Shown: positions 56,082-64,000, counted from the stretch's first letter. The stretch is 64,000 nucleotides of DNA from Bog-473 sp963783965 (GCA_963783965.1 CAWAPQ010000006.1:1-64000); one strand, 5' to 3'. Translations and numbers: made by a program. The notes: a model not told the origin generated them from the sequence alone.

Positions 56082-57266
56082 TTACGCCAGAGAGCGGAGG
56101 ATCGCAGCGTCACCCTGGCCGCCACCACCGCACAGCGCCACGGCCGCAGTGGAACCACCGCGGCGGCGCAGCTCGAGCAGCGCCGTCAGCGCCAACCGGG
56201 TCCCGGACATGCCGACCGGGTGGCCGAGCGCAATGGCGCCCCCGTTGACGTTGACCTTCTCCTCGTCGATACCCAGGTCGTCCACCGAGGCAAGGCCGAC
56301 GGCCGCGAAAGCCTCGTTGATCTCGAAGAGATCGATGGCGCCGAGCTCGACCCCGGCCTTGCCGGCGGCCTTGACGATCGCCCGCGAGGGCTGGGTCAGC
56401 AGGGAGTTGTCGGGCCCTGCCACCATGCCGTAACCGACCAGCTGGCCGAGCGGGGTAATCCCGAGTTCCTTGGCCTTGGCTGCCGACATCACGACCACCG
56501 CGGCCCCTCCGTCGGAGATCTGCGACGCGTTGCCGGCCGTGATGGTGCCGTCCTTGGTGAAGGCGGGCTTCAGTGCTCCCAGCGACTCGGCTGTAGTGCC
56601 CGGGCGCACGCCCTCGTCGATGTCGACCAGCAACGGGTCACCCTTGCGCTGCGGCACCTGGACAGGGACGATCTCCTCGGCCAGGCGACCCTCCTTGGCC
56701 GCGGCCGCAGCCTTCTCGTGGCTCGCCGCAGCGAATGCATCCTGTCGGTCGCGCGTGATTCCGACCTTGTCGTTGTGCTGCTCGGTGGACAGTCCCATTG
56801 CGATGTGGTCGAAGGAGTCGGTGAGTCCGTCGAACATCATGGAGTCGACCAGGGTGGCATCGCCGATGCGGAAGCCGGCCCGAGCGCCCGGCAGGAGATG
56901 CGGCGCCTGTGTCATGGACTCCATGCCGCCGGCGACGACGATCTCGGCGTCCCCGGCACGGATCATCTGGTCCGCCAGGTAGATGGTGTTGAGGCCGGAG
57001 AGGCAGACCTTGTTGATGGTGTTGGCCGGGACGCTCATCGGGATGCCGCCCTTGACCGCGGCCTGACGCGCCGTGATCTGGCCCTGGCCGGCCAGAATGA
57101 CCTGACCCATGAGCACGTAGTCGACCTGGTCGGGGGATACACCCGCCCGGCTCAGAGCCTCGGCGATGGCGAATCCCCCCAGGTCCATGGCCGTGAACCC
57201 CCCCAATGCACCCGAGAGCTTTCCGATGGGCGTGCGAGCCCCTGCGACGATGACGGCCTCGGCCAT
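56082..57266 (-). CDS. atoB: Acetyl-CoA acetyltransferase (thiolase)
   Basis: 394 residues. AEAVIVAGARTPIGKLSGAL opens the protein; the acyl-accepting Cys is in NKVCLSGLNTIYLA near 89; NEAFAAVGLA and GGAIALGHPVGMSG carry the active-site His, and ALCGGGGQGDA the second Cys near the C-terminus. Condenses two acetyl-CoA to acetoacetyl-CoA or cleaves the reverse. SD GGAGG is present. Shares a divergent promoter with ccr, which suggests the biosynthetic direction. Confidence 0.92.
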   Translation of the reverse strand: MAEAVIVAGARTPIGKLSGALGGFTAMDLGGFAIAEALSRAGVSPDQVDYVLMGQVILAGQGQITARQAAVKGGIPMSVPANTINKVCLSGLNTIYLADQMIRAGDAEIVVAGGMESMTQAPHLLPGARAGFRIGDATLVDSMMFDGLTDSFDHIAMGLSTEQHNDKVGITRDRQDAFAAASHEKAAAAAKEGRLAEEIVPVQVPQRKGDPLLVDIDEGVRPGTTAESLGALKPAFTKDGTITAGNASQISDGGAAVVVMSAAKAKELGITPLGQLVGYGMVAGPDNSLLTQPSRAIVKAAGKAGVELGAIDLFEINEAFAAVGLASVDDLGIDEEKVNVNGGAIALGHPVGMSGTRLALTALLELRRRGGSTAAVALCGGGGQGDAAILRSLA

Positions 57267-57295
57267 TCCTGCACCTCCGGTTCCCGCCGGTCTGG

Positions 57296-57309
57296 TTACC
57301 AGTCGGAAA
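57296..57309. promoter_or_regulatory. Operator-like TTACCAGTCGGAAA in the thiolase/ccr promoter region
   Basis: Differs from the hbd operator sequence TTACTGGTCGGTAA at three of 14 positions. It lies 30 bases upstream of the thiolase ATG, over the likely transcription start, and 33 bases upstream of the ccr ATG at the -35 position. A single bound protein could control both genes. Confidence 0.5.
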
Positions 57310-57313
57310 CCCC

Positions 57314-57342
57314 ATCTTATTGGGCCACTATCGTCGGGTCAC
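57314..57342 (-). promoter_or_regulatory. Promoter candidate for the thiolase gene
   Basis: Minus strand: -35 GTGACC (57337-57342), 17-base spacer, -10 TAAGAT (57314-57319). Transcription would start near 57307, inside the operator-like sequence. Overlaps the ccr promoter on the other strand. Confidence 0.5.
57329..57334 (+). promoter_or_regulatory. Leaderless-type -10 box (TATCGT) for ccr
   Basis: TATCGT fits TAnnnT and ends eight bases before ATG 57343, with no Shine-Dalgarno sequence. Confidence 0.5.
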
Positions 57343-58683
57343 ATGAGCGACATCCTGACTGCTGCCCTCGCCGGCGCGCCTGCCGACGAGCTGGCCGCGC
57401 TCCCGCTGCCAGACACCTACCGGGCCGCCCTCGTCAAGCGGAGTGAAACCAGCATGTTCGACGGCCTGGAGTCCTCGGACAAGGATCCCCGCCGGTCCCT
57501 TCACGTCGAGGCGGTGCCCCTCCCCGAGCTGGCCCCCGACGAGGCTTATGTGGCCGTGATGGCGTCGTCGATCAACTTCAACACGGTCTGGACCTCCATC
57601 TTCGAGCCCTTGCCGACTTTCGGCTTCCTCGACCGTCTGGCCAAGGAGGGCCCCTGGGCGGCCCGCCACGCCCTCGACTACCACGTCGTCGGCTCGGACG
57701 CGGCCGGCGTCGTCCTCCGCACTGGCTCCATGGTGCGCAACTGGAAGGTGGGCGACAAGGTCACCGTCCACTGCAATTACGTCGACGATCAGGACCCTTC
57801 GGCTCACGACGACTCCATGCTGGCCTCGAACCAGCGCATCTGGGGCTTTGAGTCCAACTTCGGCGGGCTGGCCGACATCACCGTCGTGAAGGCGAATCAG
57901 CTCATGCCCAAGGCGACCCACCTCAGCTGGGAGGAGGCCGCCATCAACGCGTTGTGCAACTCGACCGCCTACCGCATGCTGGTCTCGCCCAACGGAGCTC
58001 GCATGACCCAGGACGACAAGGTGCTCGTTTGGGGAGCCAGCGGCGGGCTCGGCAGCTACGCCGTGCAGCACGTGCTCAACGGCGGCGGTACGCCGATCGG
58101 TGTCGTGTCCTCGCCCGAGAAGGTGAAGCTCCTCAACGACCTCGGAGTCGAGGCAGTGATCGACCGCAAGGCAGCGAACTATCGCTTCTGGTCCGACGAG
58201 CACACCCAGGACGAGTCGGAATGGCGCCGGTTCGGCAAGGACATACGCGGCCTGGTGGGCGCCGAGCCGGAGATCGTCTTCGAGCACCCAGGGCGACAGA
58301 CCATGGGGGCCTCGGTGTTCGCCTGCAAGCGCGCGGGGACAATCGTCACCTGCGCCGCAACTTCGGGCTACATGATCGAATACGACAACCGCCACCTCTG
58401 GATGAAGCTCAAGACCATCAAGGGCTCCCACTTCGCCAACTACCGCGAGGCTTGGGACGCAAATCAGCTGATCTGCGAGGGGAAGGTGCTGCCGCCGCTC
58501 TCCGCCGTGTACCCCTTGGAGCAAGTCGGCGAGGCCGCGTACCAGGTGCACCACAACCTGCACGAAGGCAAGATCGGCGTGCTGTGCGTGGCGCCCGAAG
58601 AAGGTCTCGGCATCGACGATCCCGCCTTGCGCGCCAAGGTCGGCGAGGACCGCATCACGTTGTTCCGAAGGCACGGGGCATGA
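57343..58683 (+). CDS. ccr: Crotonyl-CoA carboxylase/reductase
   Basis: 446 residues. NADPH-dependent reductive carboxylation of crotonyl-CoA to (2S)-ethylmalonyl-CoA. Medium-chain dehydrogenase fold with VLVWGASGGLGSYAVQHVL for NADPH. The CO2-binding residues known from this family are all there: Asn80 in SINFNTVW, Phe169-Glu170 in RIWGFESNFGG and His363 in KGSHFANYREA, which separates carboxylating enzymes from plain reductases. Usual length. The stop overlaps the epimerase ATG as ATGA. Confidence 0.95.
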   Translation: MSDILTAALAGAPADELAALPLPDTYRAALVKRSETSMFDGLESSDKDPRRSLHVEAVPLPELAPDEAYVAVMASSINFNTVWTSIFEPLPTFGFLDRLAKEGPWAARHALDYHVVGSDAAGVVLRTGSMVRNWKVGDKVTVHCNYVDDQDPSAHDDSMLASNQRIWGFESNFGGLADITVVKANQLMPKATHLSWEEAAINALCNSTAYRMLVSPNGARMTQDDKVLVWGASGGLGSYAVQHVLNGGGTPIGVVSSPEKVKLLNDLGVEAVIDRKAANYRFWSDEHTQDESEWRRFGKDIRGLVGAEPEIVFEHPGRQTMGASVFACKRAGTIVTCAATSGYMIEYDNRHLWMKLKTIKGSHFANYREAWDANQLICEGKVLPPLSAVYPLEQVGEAAYQVHHNLHEGKIGVLCVAPEEGLGIDDPALRAKVGEDRITLFRRHGA

Positions 58684-59090
58684 GCGACTCCCTGCTGACC
58701 GAAATCGACCACGTCGCGATAGCGGTGAACGACCTTGAGGCCGCCATCGCCTGGTACGCCGACGTCTTCGGGGCCACCGTGGCGCACCGTGAGCGCGTTG
58801 AGTCCGACGGCGTCGAAGAGGCGCTCCTCAAGGTGGCCGACTCCTACGTCCAGCTGCTCACTCCCATCAACGACACCTCTCCGGTCGCCAAATACCTGGC
58901 CAACAAGGGCGAGGGGCTGCACCACATCGGTTACAGGGTCGACGACTGCGGCGTGGCCTTGCAGGCGATCAAAGACGCCGGGGGCCGGGTTATCGACGAA
59001 GCACCGCGCCCGGGCTCGCGAGGGACGACGGTGGCGTTCGTGCATCCCAAGACCTCGTTCGGCACGCTCATCGAGTTGGTGCAGGAATAA
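58680..59090 (+). CDS. mce: Ethylmalonyl-CoA/methylmalonyl-CoA epimerase
   Basis: 136 residues, vicinal-oxygen-chelate fold. IDHVAIAVNDLEAAIAWYAD carries the first metal His, GEGLHHIGYRVDDCG the second, and FGTLIELVQ the metal Glu. Interconverts the 2R and 2S epimers; coupled to ccr, it would pass the product to the mutase at 47.6 kb. Confidence 0.93.
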   Translation: MSDSLLTEIDHVAIAVNDLEAAIAWYADVFGATVAHRERVESDGVEEALLKVADSYVQLLTPINDTSPVAKYLANKGEGLHHIGYRVDDCGVALQAIKDAGGRVIDEAPRPGSRGTTVAFVHPKTSFGTLIELVQE

Positions 59091-59117
59091 ACGAAGGTCG
59101 ACAGGCGGCCGCAGGGT

Positions 59118-60560
59118 TCAGTCGGTCACGACGCGACTGACCCAGGTGGCCCGACCGGTTTCTTCCAACCAGGCGTCGTACTCGGCCGGACGCCAGCGCG
59201 CATGCCAAGGATCGCCCTCCTCGAGCACCGTGTCCAGCGGGTCCACACCAGTTGGCGATTCGGCGACAGCCGCCTTCTTCCAGTCCTCCAAGAGCCGTGT
59301 ACCCCTCTCGGTGATGTCGGGTCGAGACTCTGACAGGTCGTGTTCTTCGTGAGGATCCGTCTGGAGATCGAAGAGCATGATGTCGGGAAATCCGTGGTAA
59401 CTGTCGTGGAACGTGCGGATAAAGATCCAATCGTCGAAGCGAACGGCCCTCTGTGCGGTCCATGCCCCTTGCGTCAAGACGAGGCAGTCCCTCCCCGCGT
59501 ACTCCCGTGAGGCAAGCGAGGACCTGAACGATTGGCCGTCCCATCGTGCCGGGACGCTGCCTCCGCTGAGCTCGAGCAGCGTCGCGGCGACATCCACCTG
59601 GTAGTGGAGCGAGTCATCGACGCCGTTGGCGAGCCCGGGCCAGCGGATGATCATGGGAACTCGCGCCACATGCTGATCCGCAGTCTGATGATCGCAGTAG
59701 ATACCCAGTTCTCCGAGGGTTTCCCCGTGGTCAGCCGAGATGATCACGGCGACCTCGTCTTCGATGCCGAGCGCAGCGAGCCGCTGGAAGATCGCATCAA
59801 TGTGGTGATCCACGTAGCGCACCCCGGTGTCGTACCCGTCGAACATCCGTCGCACCTGCGTCATGTCGCCCGCCACCAGGGGTTGGCGGGGATAACCCTC
59901 CCATCGCGCGTGGGGGCCGAATCCCGTTATCTCTTGCGCGGAATGTGGGCCCGGGAGGCTCCAATGATGCGCCCGCACTTCCTCGTTGAGCCAACGAGGA
60001 AAGGGCATGTCGGCGAACGGGTCTCCGAAGGACTCGGGCGTCCGATAGGGCGTGTGGGGGTCCCACATGTGGACATGCAAGAACCAGTCCGGACGGGTGG
60101 CATTTCGGCCGAGCCACTCCGAGGCAACGCCAGCGATCTGATCGGCCGTCTCGAGGCCACGCGTCCCTAGGTTGTACGACTCGTTGAAACCGGCAAGAAA
60201 GTGGTAGGCGGAGTGTCGTTCCGGAAACGTGCTGACTGACGCCGTCCACATCCCCACTTCTTGCATTTGGCTCGCCCAGGTCTCGGCGGCATCCCTGCTG
60301 CGGAAGCCCCTGTCGCGCCCTTCCGGAAACGGAGCCGCGGCAGTCCCCCCGTGTCCGGCCACACCGTTGTGGATACCCAGCCGTCCGCTGCTGAGGGCCG
60401 TCCGGGACGGGAGGCAAGGAAGGTCGGACGCGTACACGTTGGTGAATCTGACTCCATCGGCGGCGACGGCGTCGATGGCTGGGCTCGTCGGACGTTCATA
60501 CCCGTAGCAACCGAGATGGTCAGCTCGAAGCGTGTCGATGTCGAAGTAGATGATCCGCAT
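59118..60560 (-). CDS. Sulfatase, formylglycine (Cys) type
   Basis: 480 residues, alkaline-phosphatase superfamily. Metal-binding DIDTLRADHLGCYG at the start and SADHGETLGELG later. The active-site motif is C49-L-P-S-R53 in SDLPCLPSRTALSSG, so Cys49 should be oxidised to formylglycine by a maturase (not in the window). No signal peptide is seen, so it appears cytoplasmic. The sulfated substrate is unknown. Weak ribosome-binding site; the base composition here is less GC-rich than in the ribosomal part. Confidence 0.85.
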   Translation of the reverse strand: MRIIYFDIDTLRADHLGCYGYERPTSPAIDAVAADGVRFTNVYASDLPCLPSRTALSSGRLGIHNGVAGHGGTAAAPFPEGRDRGFRSRDAAETWASQMQEVGMWTASVSTFPERHSAYHFLAGFNESYNLGTRGLETADQIAGVASEWLGRNATRPDWFLHVHMWDPHTPYRTPESFGDPFADMPFPRWLNEEVRAHHWSLPGPHSAQEITGFGPHARWEGYPRQPLVAGDMTQVRRMFDGYDTGVRYVDHHIDAIFQRLAALGIEDEVAVIISADHGETLGELGIYCDHQTADQHVARVPMIIRWPGLANGVDDSLHYQVDVAATLLELSGGSVPARWDGQSFRSSLASREYAGRDCLVLTQGAWTAQRAVRFDDWIFIRTFHDSYHGFPDIMLFDLQTDPHEEHDLSESRPDITERGTRLLEDWKKAAVAESPTGVDPLDTVLEEGDPWHARWRPAEYDAWLEETGRATWVSRVVTD

Positions 60561-60763
60561 TGCCCGTCACAATCAATCATCGACGCGCCGGTGCACGTCG
60601 TCCCCCGCAGCCCTTCCCTCACCACCTCGAAGCGAACCACGTGGCGTCGCTACGTGAAGGTCCCTACGGCCCAAATCGTACTCGCTCGGTCTTCACTGAC
60701 TGGACAGACGTGCACGTCGGCGCGCTTGTGGACCCGGTCCAGGATCGGGCCTGAAGTGCAGCA
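60561..60763. other. Intergenic region between the two sulfatase-family genes
   Basis: 203 bases without a coding frame. GTGCACGTCG occurs near 60591 and again near 60712, flanked by GCGCCG in opposite orientation, forming a long-range imperfect inverted repeat. Otherwise nothing recognisable. Confidence 0.5.
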
Positions 60764-62086
60764 CTACGCGTGGTGTGGGGTCTGAGTGGCCAGGTCGGCA
60801 ATCAGATCGTTGAGCCTCCTGACGGCGGGCAGACCAGCGCTCACCACCTCATCCATCGGATCTGGTCTGCCACCGAGCTCACCGCTGAGCCATGCGGAGA
60901 GCATGGCGTCCAACTGTGCGACGACGTCCGGCCTCTCAGTAGCAAGGTTCGTCTGCTCCCGGTGATCGGCGTGGACGTCATAGAGCTCGACCCCGTCTCT
61001 CGGGTACATGCCGGGGTCGATGCATCGGATGTACTTCCAATCCGCGGTACGGAGACCACGCTTTGCTTGCCAGGTGCACTCACTCAGGAACACCGCGTCA
61101 CGATGCGACTCGACGCTGCCCTCAGTCAGCGACCGGAGGGATCGTCCGTCAAGACCCGGTACCTCAGGCATTCCCAAGAAATCGAGAACCGTCGGCTTGA
61201 TGTCGACCGTCGACACGAGGGATGTGACCTCCGACGCCGGCACAACTCCGGGGGCCCATATGAGCACTGGCACATGGACCACGGAGTCGTACAGGCCGGC
61301 ATGGTCGAACCAGGCATCGTGCTCTGTCATGTTCTCACCGTGATCGCCGAAGAGCACGACCATGGTCTTGTCCAAGACTCCGACGCGACGCAGATAGTCG
61401 AAGAGTCGACCGATCTCGTAGTCGAGGTACGCGACCTCGGCATCGTAGAGGTCCGCGATGTACTCCACATTGGGAATGATGTCGAGGTGGTTGTAGAGGT
61501 TCTCTGCGAAAAGTGGATACGTCGGTCTGCTCAGCAGCTGCTCTTCGACGAGTGGGTCCCTGCGCAGCACCGAACCTTTCGTATAGAGCTGCTTGTAGGG
61601 TTGCGGCGGAACGTAGGGAATGTGTGCATCCCAAAAGTGCAGAAAGAGGAAGAACTCCTCCTTGTGGTGTTCGTCCAACCACTGGGTCCCAATGTCGACG
61701 ATGACGGACCCCGGTGACCGGGACCGGCCCGGAGGGGGCATGTAATCGGTGTACCCCCTCATGAACCAATCCTTCATTGCGAACAGATGATCGACCGCTC
61801 CGGTCGCGTACGCGGACTTCTGGAAGATGCTGGGCAGCCATGAGATGTCTGCGTCCAGACGCGCTGGCGGGTGGAAGTGCGACACGATCCCGGTGTTCAC
61901 CCCGAACTGCCCGGTGAAGATCGCCGTGTGTGAGGGCTGCGTCGGAATGTCGGACGCGAAGGCGTTGGTGAAGAGCGCGCCTTCACTGGCGATGCGATCG
62001 AGGTTGGGGGTGAGGTTTCGCTCGTGCCCAAGGCACCCGAGATGATCCGCTCGTAGTGTGTCCATCGAGATGAATATGACGTTCAC
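60764..62086 (-). CDS. Sulfatase-superfamily hydrolase with Thr in place of the formylglycine Cys
   Basis: 440 residues from GTG 62086 (AGAGGAG upstream; an ATG at 62146 has no such site). VNVIFISMDTLRADHLGCLG and LFGDHGENMTEHD supply the metal ligands. At the position of the formylglycine the motif is T49-Q-P-S-H53 (ASDIPTQPSHTAIFTG), where Thr would act directly, as in phosphatase-like members of the superfamily. Such proteins often act on phosphoesters rather than sulfates. Substrate unknown. About 30 percent similar by eye to the neighbouring sulfatase at its N-terminus. Confidence 0.85.
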   Translation of the reverse strand: MNVIFISMDTLRADHLGCLGHERNLTPNLDRIASEGALFTNAFASDIPTQPSHTAIFTGQFGVNTGIVSHFHPPARLDADISWLPSIFQKSAYATGAVDHLFAMKDWFMRGYTDYMPPPGRSRSPGSVIVDIGTQWLDEHHKEEFFLFLHFWDAHIPYVPPQPYKQLYTKGSVLRRDPLVEEQLLSRPTYPLFAENLYNHLDIIPNVEYIADLYDAEVAYLDYEIGRLFDYLRRVGVLDKTMVVLFGDHGENMTEHDAWFDHAGLYDSVVHVPVLIWAPGVVPASEVTSLVSTVDIKPTVLDFLGMPEVPGLDGRSLRSLTEGSVESHRDAVFLSECTWQAKRGLRTADWKYIRCIDPGMYPRDGVELYDVHADHREQTNLATERPDVVAQLDAMLSAWLSGELGGRPDPMDEVVSAGLPAVRRLNDLIADLATQTPHHA

Positions 62087-62279
62087 GTGGTCTCCTCTGG
62101 GCCCTGGCCGCCACTCACAGCGAGCCAACGGTTGACGGTTCTTCATGCATGGGTGTTGTCTTCGACGTCTCGTGTCACGCTGCGTCGTCTCGTTCGTCGC
62201 ACTCGAAGCGACCCGCTACGCGACGCATCTGTCTGGCGGTCGACGTCCGGGCGTGACCGATCTGTAGTACAAAAAAGGG

Positions 62280-63293
62280 ATGCGTCGATCCGTGCCAACT
62301 GCGCATTGGACAAGACGGAGACAACGAGTGCTTCTGTTGCCGGCGATGTTCGTCGCGGCAGGCCTGCTGGTCGTTGGATGTTCTTCTGGCGGCGGTCCCT
62401 CGCGGTCGGCGCACGCCGGGAGCGTCACCACTTCGAGCACGGCGCCCCCACCGACCTCGGGTGTGACTCCCACCACGGCTGCCCCGGCGCCCGGCTCGAC
62501 CTTTCAGTTGCCGGCAACTTTGGGTAGTAGCACAAGGCCCTACTGGATCCTCGAGAAGTTCTCCGTATCGCCTTTGCTCGACGCTGGACTGTCCGAGTCG
62601 ATGCTCGCGGCCTATTTCGACAACCCCCAGACCTTCCTGATCGTGAAGTCCGCCAACCCCGCCAAGGACCCACTCCTGCCGAACGCCACCTATGTGATGA
62701 GCTTTGCCGACTACCAGCAAATGGTGGACGCAATCTCTTCGGGGTCGATTCCCTCCTACATCAAGTGGGTCCTCTATGACGACGAGAAGTGGCCGTCCAC
62801 CCCTGTAGCGCAACAGCAACAACCCTTCACCTACGAGGCGGAGGCCCAAACGGTGGCGCACGAACACGGCCTGGGACTGATCTTCACGCCGGCGGCGAAT
62901 CTGACCACGGTGCTCAGCACGGCATATTCCAATGCAACGAAGTACGACGGTTACACCGGTCTCGGTATCGCCTCGCAGGCCGCTCCCCACGCGGATGTCT
63001 TGGAGATCCAGGCGCAACAAGACGAGAGTGCCCCCGGGTTCAACAGCTTCGTTTCCTCCGTCGTGAGCCAGGCACAGGCCACAAATCAGCGCGCCCTGAT
63101 CATGGTGGGCCTGACGACAGCAGCTCCGCGCCAGGCCGCTGTTACGCCGCAGCTCTTGCTCAACGACTACGCCACGACGAGGCCGTTGGTCTCGGGCTAC
63201 TGGCTGAACATTCCGGGAGGACAGGGGGGTCCTCGCGACCCGCAGGTCGCCGTGGCCTTCCTGCAAGCTCTCGCTCCCCAACTCGGTTACTAG
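62280..63293 (+). CDS. Lipoprotein of unknown function
   Basis: 337 residues. After an Arg-rich start, VLLLPAMFVAAGLLVVGCSS is a lipoprotein signal with the lipidated Cys at about 34. A Thr/Pro/Ser-rich spacer (~35-75) follows, then a globular domain: IKWVLYDDEKWPSTPVAQQQ, FTYEAEAQTVAHEHGLGLIF, HADVLEIQAQQDE and RPLVSGYWLNIPGG. The succession of strands ending in acidic residues recalls a TIM-barrel glycosidase-like fold, but this is only an impression. ATG follows AAAAAAGGG. Divergent from the sulfatase-like gene. Confidence 0.75.
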   Translation: MRRSVPTAHWTRRRQRVLLLPAMFVAAGLLVVGCSSGGGPSRSAHAGSVTTSSTAPPPTSGVTPTTAAPAPGSTFQLPATLGSSTRPYWILEKFSVSPLLDAGLSESMLAAYFDNPQTFLIVKSANPAKDPLLPNATYVMSFADYQQMVDAISSGSIPSYIKWVLYDDEKWPSTPVAQQQQPFTYEAEAQTVAHEHGLGLIFTPAANLTTVLSTAYSNATKYDGYTGLGIASQAAPHADVLEIQAQQDESAPGFNSFVSSVVSQAQATNQRALIMVGLTTAAPRQAAVTPQLLLNDYATTRPLVSGYWLNIPGGQGGPRDPQVAVAFLQALAPQLGY

Positions 63294-63334
63294 TCCTCCG
63301 ACGCGGTTCTCAGACTTACAACTGGGTACCGGGA

Positions 63335-64000
63335 TCATGATTCCGCAACCTTCACCTCTTGCAGCGCCCGGCGCCGGGGAGCGGGGCGGAGGGACTCTCT
63401 GACGCGGTCGGTCACTACGGGCCGCGCGTTGAAACCGAGAAACGCTTCCAGTCCGTAGTAGTGCTTGAGCATGATGAACGCGTAGCGCAACGGGAGCCAA
63501 CCGAGCGTGGCCGCCTTCCCGTAGTACACGGTGCATCCAATGAGCTGAACGAGCGCCGGGACCTGCCTGAACAACAGGAGGAACGCCACTCGCGCGAGAT
63601 TGAGATGGCTGGTCGGGTCCAGCACGGCCAACGTGATGATGTAGACCAGGCCCGTGATGTGCAGAGGGACGAGGAACCGCTTGAACGACGACCGCGTCAT
63701 GAAGAACCAGAATCGGCAACCGGCGAAGCCCGTGGCGGCCGGGGTGTACCGGGCGAAGGCCATGGTTGCGCCGCGGTTCCAGCGAGTCCTCTGGATTCGC
63801 AACTGACGCTGAGTGTTCGGGACATCCTCGTAGGAGCGCACCCGGGTGTCGATGGCGGCGTGGTAGCCGATACGGGCGATGGCGAGCGTGAAATCAAGAT
63901 CTTCCCCGTACATGCCCTCGACAAATCCGCCGATTGCCATCGCCGCGTCCCGTCTGAACGCGGTGAACGTCCCCGGAATGCACACGATGCCGTCAACGAC
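63335..64000 (-). CDS. Family 2 glycosyltransferase, partial (N-terminus outside window)
   Basis: The last 221 codons are visible, and the frame is open to the window edge. CIPGTFTAFRRDAAMAIGGF, EGMYGEDLDFTLAIARIG and QLRIQRTRWNRGATM are the acceptor-side E-D and Q-x2-R-W motifs of processive GT2 enzymes (hyaluronan/cellulose/poly-GlcNAc type). Three to four hydrophobic segments follow (FLVPLHITGLVYIITLAVL, VAFLLLFRQVPALVQLIG), so it is an inner-membrane polysaccharide or glycolipid synthase. Product unknown. Confidence 0.85.
   Translation of the reverse strand, partial: VVDGIVCIPGTFTAFRRDAAMAIGGFVEGMYGEDLDFTLAIARIGYHAAIDTRVRSYEDVPNTQRQLRIQRTRWNRGATMAFARYTPAATGFAGCRFWFFMTRSSFKRFLVPLHITGLVYIITLAVLDPTSHLNLARVAFLLLFRQVPALVQLIGCTVYYGKAATLGWLPLRYAFIMLKHYYGLEAFLGFNARPVVTDRVRESLRPAPRRRALQEVKVAES

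Noticed and set aside
62087..62279. Coding potential in the gap between the sulfatase-like gene and the lipoprotein
   Set aside because: Only short frames without start signals; it most likely holds the divergent promoters.

Overview
The window is very GC-rich, and its gene content points to an actinobacterium, most likely near the class Acidimicrobiia. The supporting signs are the contiguous str-S10-spc-alpha ribosomal superoperon with acidic extensions on several ribosomal proteins, PccB followed by a small epsilon-like subunit, a DUF222/HNH protein, F420-type and ethylmalonyl-CoA pathway genes, and many leaderless-type promoters (TAnnnT seven or eight bases before the start codon). The taxonomic call is an inference from content and style, not from a marker-gene tree.

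Layout. 0.1-5.1 kb, plus strand: a secreted protein, a GH13 alpha-glucosidase overlapping a GT1-like glycosyltransferase, and a methyltransferase with a DUF4214-like N-terminus. 5.1-6.7 kb, minus: an aldo/keto reductase and a PPOX/F420-type protein. 6.7-38.2 kb, minus: one long series, read from 38.2 kb downward: rpsL-rpsG-fusA-tuf-rpsJ-rplC-rplD-rplW-rplB-rpsS-rplV-rpsC-rplP-rpmC-rpsQ-rplN-rplX-rplE-rpsN-rpsH-rplF-rplR-rpsE-rpmD-rplO-secY-adk-map-infA-rpmJ-rpsM-rpsK-rpsD-rpoA-rplQ-truA-rplM-rpsI-glmM-glmS-acpS-nnr-alr-udg-tsaE-tsaB-rimI. A promoter candidate lies upstream of rpsL. 38.4-45.4 kb, minus: a branched-chain-amino-acid-type ABC transporter operon with a fused LivH-LivM permease and two unknown membrane/secreted proteins inside the operon. 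45.6-59.1 kb, mixed strands: pccB, an epsilon-like subunit, DUF4031, an ethylmalonyl-CoA mutase-type enzyme, 3-hydroxybutyryl-CoA dehydrogenase, an S51-like protein lacking its nucleophile, DUF222/HNH, two cyclophilins, lysC, a SixA-like phosphatase, thiolase, crotonyl-CoA carboxylase/reductase and an epimerase. 59.1-64 kb: two sulfatase-superfamily proteins, a lipoprotein and a family-2 glycosyltransferase cut by the window end.

How the genes work together. The 6.7-38 kb block makes the translation machinery, the SecY channel, RNA polymerase alpha, and enzymes for wall precursors (glmS, glmM, alr), acyl carrier protein activation and t6A tRNA modification. The 45.6-59 kb block holds six genes that fit the ethylmalonyl-CoA pathway: acetyl-CoA condensation, acetoacetyl-CoA reduction, reductive carboxylation of crotonyl-CoA, epimerisation, the B12-dependent mutase and propionyl-CoA carboxylase. 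Crotonase, methylsuccinyl-CoA dehydrogenase, mesaconyl-CoA hydratase and the lyase are not in the window. Two of its divergent promoters share a 14-base operator-like sequence.

Quality warning. Many genes in the first 17 kb, and several later ones (map, rplO, rpsC, rplV, the HNH gene), are broken by single-base frameshifts even though they are essential housekeeping genes. These are best read as sequencing or assembly errors. Such genes are annotated as whole CDS spans with the breaks described; their exact lengths are uncertain. No rRNA, tRNA, CRISPR array or insertion sequence was seen.
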